Below are positions 38,801-44,800 of a stretch of 64,000 nucleotides of DNA, piece by piece. The notes below the pieces were generated by a model, which searched no databases, was not told where the DNA came from, and worked only from the letters and a program-made list of their open reading frames with translations. How positions within the stretch are numbered: the stretch's first letter is position 1; each line of letters begins with the position of its first letter. The stretch is from Corbicula japonica (lineage: Eukaryota > Mollusca > Bivalvia > Venerida > Cyrenidae): assembly GCA_038501625.1 (NCBI GenBank), contig JAZAYU010000015.1, forward strand, positions 434,001-498,000, in the 5' to 3' direction. The position numbers were made by a program, and so were the translations under genes.

Positions 38801-41800
38801 AATGTTGTTTTTTTTCTGCAGTTTAGAGACGTGACTTAATTTATATGTATTTTGTATTTCTGCATGTGAAGCTTTAATTTTGTACATGTATATGAGGACA
38901 GCAAATAAGAATCAGTTTGTGTATTTTTGTCTTTTTCACATGTATGCACAGTTCATTGTATGTTTGCAATAAATTCCGACCAATCTGCGCAAACGTGTAC
39001 CGGCAAATCAACACACGTAAAAAAGAAAGTGTCTGTGGTCAATTTTCGCCACTCGATGATAAATGACGAAAATTTAACTGGCGAAAATAAGACTTAAACA
39101 GTTTGTGCCAAAATTGCGAAAATATCACGAAATGTCCCAATTGAATTTATTTTATACAAACCAGCTGTACGCTGAGTTTTCAGTTATAACACATTCAGAA
39201 TCAGATGATCAGATGAACATACTTCAAACTCCCCACCCTTGTACCTCTGCCACAGCTCGACATTGTATATTTTGTATATGTGTATATAAATGTGTGTGTG
39301 TGTGTGTGTCTTATAACTAAAGTTTTGTATTTATGTTAAAAAGTCTTACTTGTTACCCTTGTTATATTATGCTTTTTATACTTATATGTTCACTTTACAT
39401 TCTCAGTTGCATTAAATATTTAATCTGATTACCTTTGTATTTTATTACCGACTCGATCGTATATTTTTAAAAAGTGGGTACGAGTTGACTAAGGTACGAG
39501 TTGACTAAGGTACGAGTTGACCAAAAAAGGTTACGAGTTGACTAAGGTACGAGTTGACTCAGGTACGAGTTGACCAGAAACCATCTTAAAGGAATCTTTG
39601 TTTTTTATTTAATGAAAGACTAAAAATGATCTAGTCATGACTTAATTGATCAGGGTATTTTTTATCAGTATCTCCTTTTTATTGCAGTTGCCATATGTTC
39701 AATAGGTAATTTAAGTTTGTCTTGTTTTGTCATATGTTCAATGGGTCATGAAAGCTTATTATAATATCATTGGCTTCATTCATTTTTTCAAATATTTATT
39801 TCATTGACTTTAAAAGCATTATATTGATTATTTCTTCCTGGGTTTATTTCAGTATTCCGACTGCTGGTTGACTGGGGATATTGTGGAAGAATTTAGTCCA
39901 TGTTGGGGGGGGGGGGTTAAACCTGCATTCTCTGTATCAATAGTCTAATACTATACCAGTAGACCACATGCACCACAATTCCTCCTTGTTTTCATTTATT
40001 GTTAAATCATGAAGCCTATTTCACTGGTACTTCAGCCTGTCTGATATTATGCCATGAGTATGTTGCAGAAGCTATTAATGAATTGATCATGAATGGCAGA
40101 CATGGTACATGAGAAAAACTTAATTGAAATATGTCCCGTTTTCTGTTTTAGGTGTTCCTGTCATTAACTGGTTTGGTGGTAACAAGATAAATAATCGTGT
40201 AACTCTGACCTGTTCAGTGTCAGGGAATCCAAAGTCATCAGTGACCTTTACCTCTCAAGGTCGATCTGTGACCTCTGACCTTGAAGGTCATACTGTCACA
40301 GATAATGAAATAGTTGTGGAATCTGGAAGTGTAAGACCAGAATACACTTGTAAGGCTCAGAATGTCTTTGCAACTACAATGAAAACTATATCGGGTGAGT
40401 TATCTAAATGCATGTAATGCTGTTGCTTAACATTTCAAGACAAGAAATTGTCTGTTTAACCCTTTCTTGTATAGACACACCTTTATTGCTAGGGCAAACA
40501 GTTTAGATCCAGATCAGCCGGCACATCAGGATCTTAACTGTTCGCTTTTTTATTCATCAGGTTGTTTCTGACCAAAATGCGACCAGTGCAGATCCTGATC
40601 AGATGGCACGGATGTGCCGGCTGATCTGGATCTACACTGGTTGCACATGTGTAAAAATGCGTATATATCAAGGAAAGGATTAAGAGATAAATGACCCTTT
40701 TGATTGCGAATATTTCACCAAATTACATGTAGCACTGTCTGGTCTAATACTTGAAAAGGTTTATACATGTATACGATTTTCAATAAACTTGGTCAGATTG
40801 TTTATAGGCATAATATCTTCTCAAAGTTTAATAGCAAGGTCAATTGTTCCAGTCAGAGTTATGGCCCTTTAATTTCTGATTTTTGACACTTTTTTCAATT
40901 GTTATTTTTTGTTTCATATTCAGCAATACCTTATTATATAATGAAAGTAAATTTATCGAAATACCAATTCAATTTAATGAAAATCTCTACCAATTATGTG
41001 GTTAATTTTTGTTCCATGCCTGGATATATTTTTATCGAAATTACTACAGAAGGTTTGTTATAACACATTTAGCTCATTTGCTCTGGTAAACATTACATGG
41101 TATTTGCCAAATGCATCCTACTGTTATTCTTACAGTACCATCTCAGATGGAACCTCCCTCTGCCAGAACTGAAGATTCAAGTACAGTCAGTCTGACCTGG
41201 GACCTGCCTGTTGACCTAGGTGACCTCCCTCTAACAGGATATACCATACAGTTGACCTCTGACCTTGGAGTTACCTGGCAACAGGTAGAGGTCACAGAAG
41301 ATGACCTTCAAATGGCTGTTTCATACAGTGTGACTGGATTGAAGCCTTTTAAAGAATATAGATTTAGAATTTTGGCCAAAAATATACTTGGTAGTGGAGA
41401 ATTTAGCAAGATGTCAGAAAGCATTATGATCACTGTGCAAGGTAAGTTATTTCAGGTGTAAGCTGTTTGTGTTGGCAGAATTTTCATTGAGGTTATCACA
41501 TTGTATATTAATTTGTTTAGAAGATAAAATTGACCACCCTTATGATTAAAAGTAAAATATATATTACGGAATATAACCAAGTGATTAAAATTGAATTGAC
41601 CATTGTTAAAATTTTGAATGGAGTGTTACAGTGTTGACTTTGAATAACAGTTTTAATACTAAGGGATTTTATAAAAAGTAAGAGAGATTTTGGTTTTAAA
41701 TATGGGAAAAATTTTATTCATATTTAACAAAATAAGTGGTAATCAAGTAAAGAAGATTTGATAAATTGCAATCAAATGATTAATTTTGGGTGATGAATAT

Positions 41801-44800
41801 AGTAGACACCCTACAAAAAGGGGAGAGTTGTTGTGTTTGTTAACAGTAGGGATTGTACCATTTTCAGCCCCATCACCCCCCAGAAATGTGATGGTCCTTG
41901 AGCTAGGCAAGCATGTGATACTGTTACAGTGGGAACCTTCAGAACACCCCAATGCTGACAGAGGTGAGACAATAATAATTGTATTAGTTGTATTGCATGT
42001 TATTGCATTTGCCAACAGTGTAGATTTAGATCTACTGGAACATTTGGTCTGATCAGGATCTACACTGTTTGCATTTTGGTCAGAAATAACCTAATGAGGT
42101 GAACAGTGTAAACCCTAATCAAATGGCTCAGATGTGTAGACTTATCTGGATCTACACTGTTCACCAGATAACCAACCATATCCCATAGTGTAAATGGTTA
42201 ATGATGTCTGACTAAATGGCAGTTTTGTTGAATGTCAGATCCAAACACTATCATTTACAGTGAATAGACATGGTAATAGTCTAAAACGTCAATTTTTGTA
42301 TTAGTTCTGTTTACCTCTGGTCTTTGTTGTGTAAGTGCCTATTACATTTATCAAAGGACGCAACACTAAATATCGTAAGCTGTATACTATCTAAGAGTTA
42401 TTGTTCCAACACTATATAAAATGAATGTTCTGTTGTTAATGATCAGTATGAGTAATGGAAATTTGCATCTATGATGTACAATAAAGCAGGAATTCATCTC
42501 ACAATGTTATAAATCTATTGATAACATAAAAGTCTTCATGTATGCGAGTTATATTTTCAATATTTTGACAGCTGATGTTGTGTATGACTACAAAGTCATG
42601 AAACTGTTGAAGTCAGACAGTGGTAATACAACATCAGAAATTGTTCATCTTCAAGGCACACGGACATACAATCAGACATTCCAGGTGGAGCTACAGGGTT
42701 AGTACGAGTTTAAAACAAGATTTTATTTGTCTTGATTGGCTTGAACCTAGATGATGATTTGCTGGCCAATTGCTAATAAACAGCAAAAACAAAAATAATG
42801 TGAATGGAATAAATGGAAATAATTGGCATATTTTAGATTTAATCTCTGTAACAATCAATAGAAATCAAAAACCAATATGGGATTTTCTCTGTGTTCTAAC
42901 AGAATTAATGTTTTACTCCTTTATATATACACATTTTAAAGTATGTGCTACCAGTGTTCATCTAGATCAGCTGGCACATCCTTGCATCTGATCTGGTCTG
43001 TTCACTTTTTAGTCAAATATAACCCAATGAACCTAAAGGTAAATAGACAGCACAGATGTGCAGTGATCTGGATCTACACTGGTTGTATATATGGTGTGAA
43101 GGGTTATATTTTCTGATGTTTGGTTTATAAACAGAAATATTGTATGATACAACTGTTGATGTTTTAGATCTGGCAGAGCCTGTAGAGATGAGGATATCAG
43201 TGTTGGCCAGAAATACCGAGACCAACATGTCGAGTGATGTTGTTGACATCTTTGTTGATCTTTCTGCATCTGCTATACCTGGTGCGTACTTGACTAATAC
43301 ATACATCTATATCATGAACTAACATTTCTTTATGTTTAATTACATATTTAATGACTTGTCACATCTTGGATGCAGTGTTTTTTATCTTTCAATGTCTAGG
43401 CACATCATTGAATGACTAGTCAAATTTTTGAATGACTAGTTAAATCCTTGAATGACAAGTCACTAGTTAAATCTTTGAATGACTAGTCACTTCCTTGAGT
43501 GACTAGTTAAATCTTTGAATGACTAGTCACTTCGTTGAATGACTAGTTAAATCTTTGAATGACTAGTCACATTTTTGATGTAGTTTTGTTTACCTTTCAG
43601 TGTGGGGTTGGTGGGGTGGGTTGGAAGATAATTTTTTCACTTTTGGTAAGAACCTGGAAATACCTGATCTGTGTTCAACAAAACACTATTTCACATCTTG
43701 TAGAAGCTGAAGCCCAGATGGAGGAGAGTGGTCTGGGTACGGACAAAATTCTTGCCATAGCTTTTGGTGCCGTAGGTGGTCTTATTGTTGTCATCCTTAT
43801 TGTGTTTGCTGTGACCTACGTCAGAAATCGGAGGAAGACAAAGTCACTCACCTTGTTGGATCATAGACGCTCCCTTGACCAGTTTTATATGGAAAATCCA
43901 AAGTAAGTCTCCTAATAATCTAATTATGTCAGTAACAGTTGCAGAACTCTTCTTATCTTTAACTGTAGATAGGTAAGGAAAATTGAAATGTATCAAGTAC
44001 TTTACTATTTCTTGTCAATATATATGAAATTGCATTTTTTTTATTTCCTCAGAAGGGAGTAGTGAAAAAAGTGGTCAGTAAAATAATATAGGTGGTCTGA
44101 TAAATACAGCAAAACAAGTATACTGTTATTTCAGTTCATCAACAGAAAATACAAATGGTTGGTAATAGGTTAGAGAATGATTTTATTTTACAGGGATGAA
44201 GTTACACGTTTGTAGTGCACACAACAAGGCCATCACTCGGGGTCTGAATTATCATATAATCTGAGCGGGTCTTACAACTTTTTTTATTTACCAATTTCTT
44301 GTTTATTTTTCTCCACTGTTTCTGTTTGTCTGCCTTGGTTGTATCCTGTTAGTTTTTTTCCAACCATATATAGTTCATCTTTCACCCACCCCATGACACT
44401 AGCTGTATTGGGTATTTGGAAACCACAAATCCATTTAAGGATTGAATCATTGTTTTATTGCATTCATCAGGGTATGGAAAACATTTGCTTTTTAAAATAC
44501 TTACTGTAAACAACCCAACTGTTTATCATGTCATGATCAATGAGATAAAATATTGATTCAATTCTAAAAATTTACACTCCTCAATAAAATCCGTTCTTAC
44601 CAAAATATTGAGGAGAATTAGTGATATTACGCCCTTTGGCTGTCGGAACAACCACATTGAAGACAAATCAAATGAGAACAACGATTTTTCAGAGCAGCTT
44701 ATGATAATATATGTGTCAATGTCGGAAGACAAAATATTGTGCACAGTCTTAGAGTTGTTCATGGCTTTTGTAACAGTCACACTCTGACGTAATGTTTTCC

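Larger units (their letters stand above)
37427..39582. mobile_element. Foldback-type element, 2.16 kb, in receptor intron 18
   Basis: Terminal inverted repeats of about 110 bp, themselves tandem arrays of a 14-17-bp unit (AGTCAACTCGTACCTT). The left end reads GGTATCTGGTCAACTCGTAC, the right end reverse-complemented GGTTTCTGGTCAACTCGTAC. Flanked by the direct repeat ATCTTAAA (37419-37426 and 39583-39590), which fits an 8-bp target duplication. The 1.9-kb interior has no transposase-like frame and contains a SINE, so the element is non-autonomous. Confidence 0.88.
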
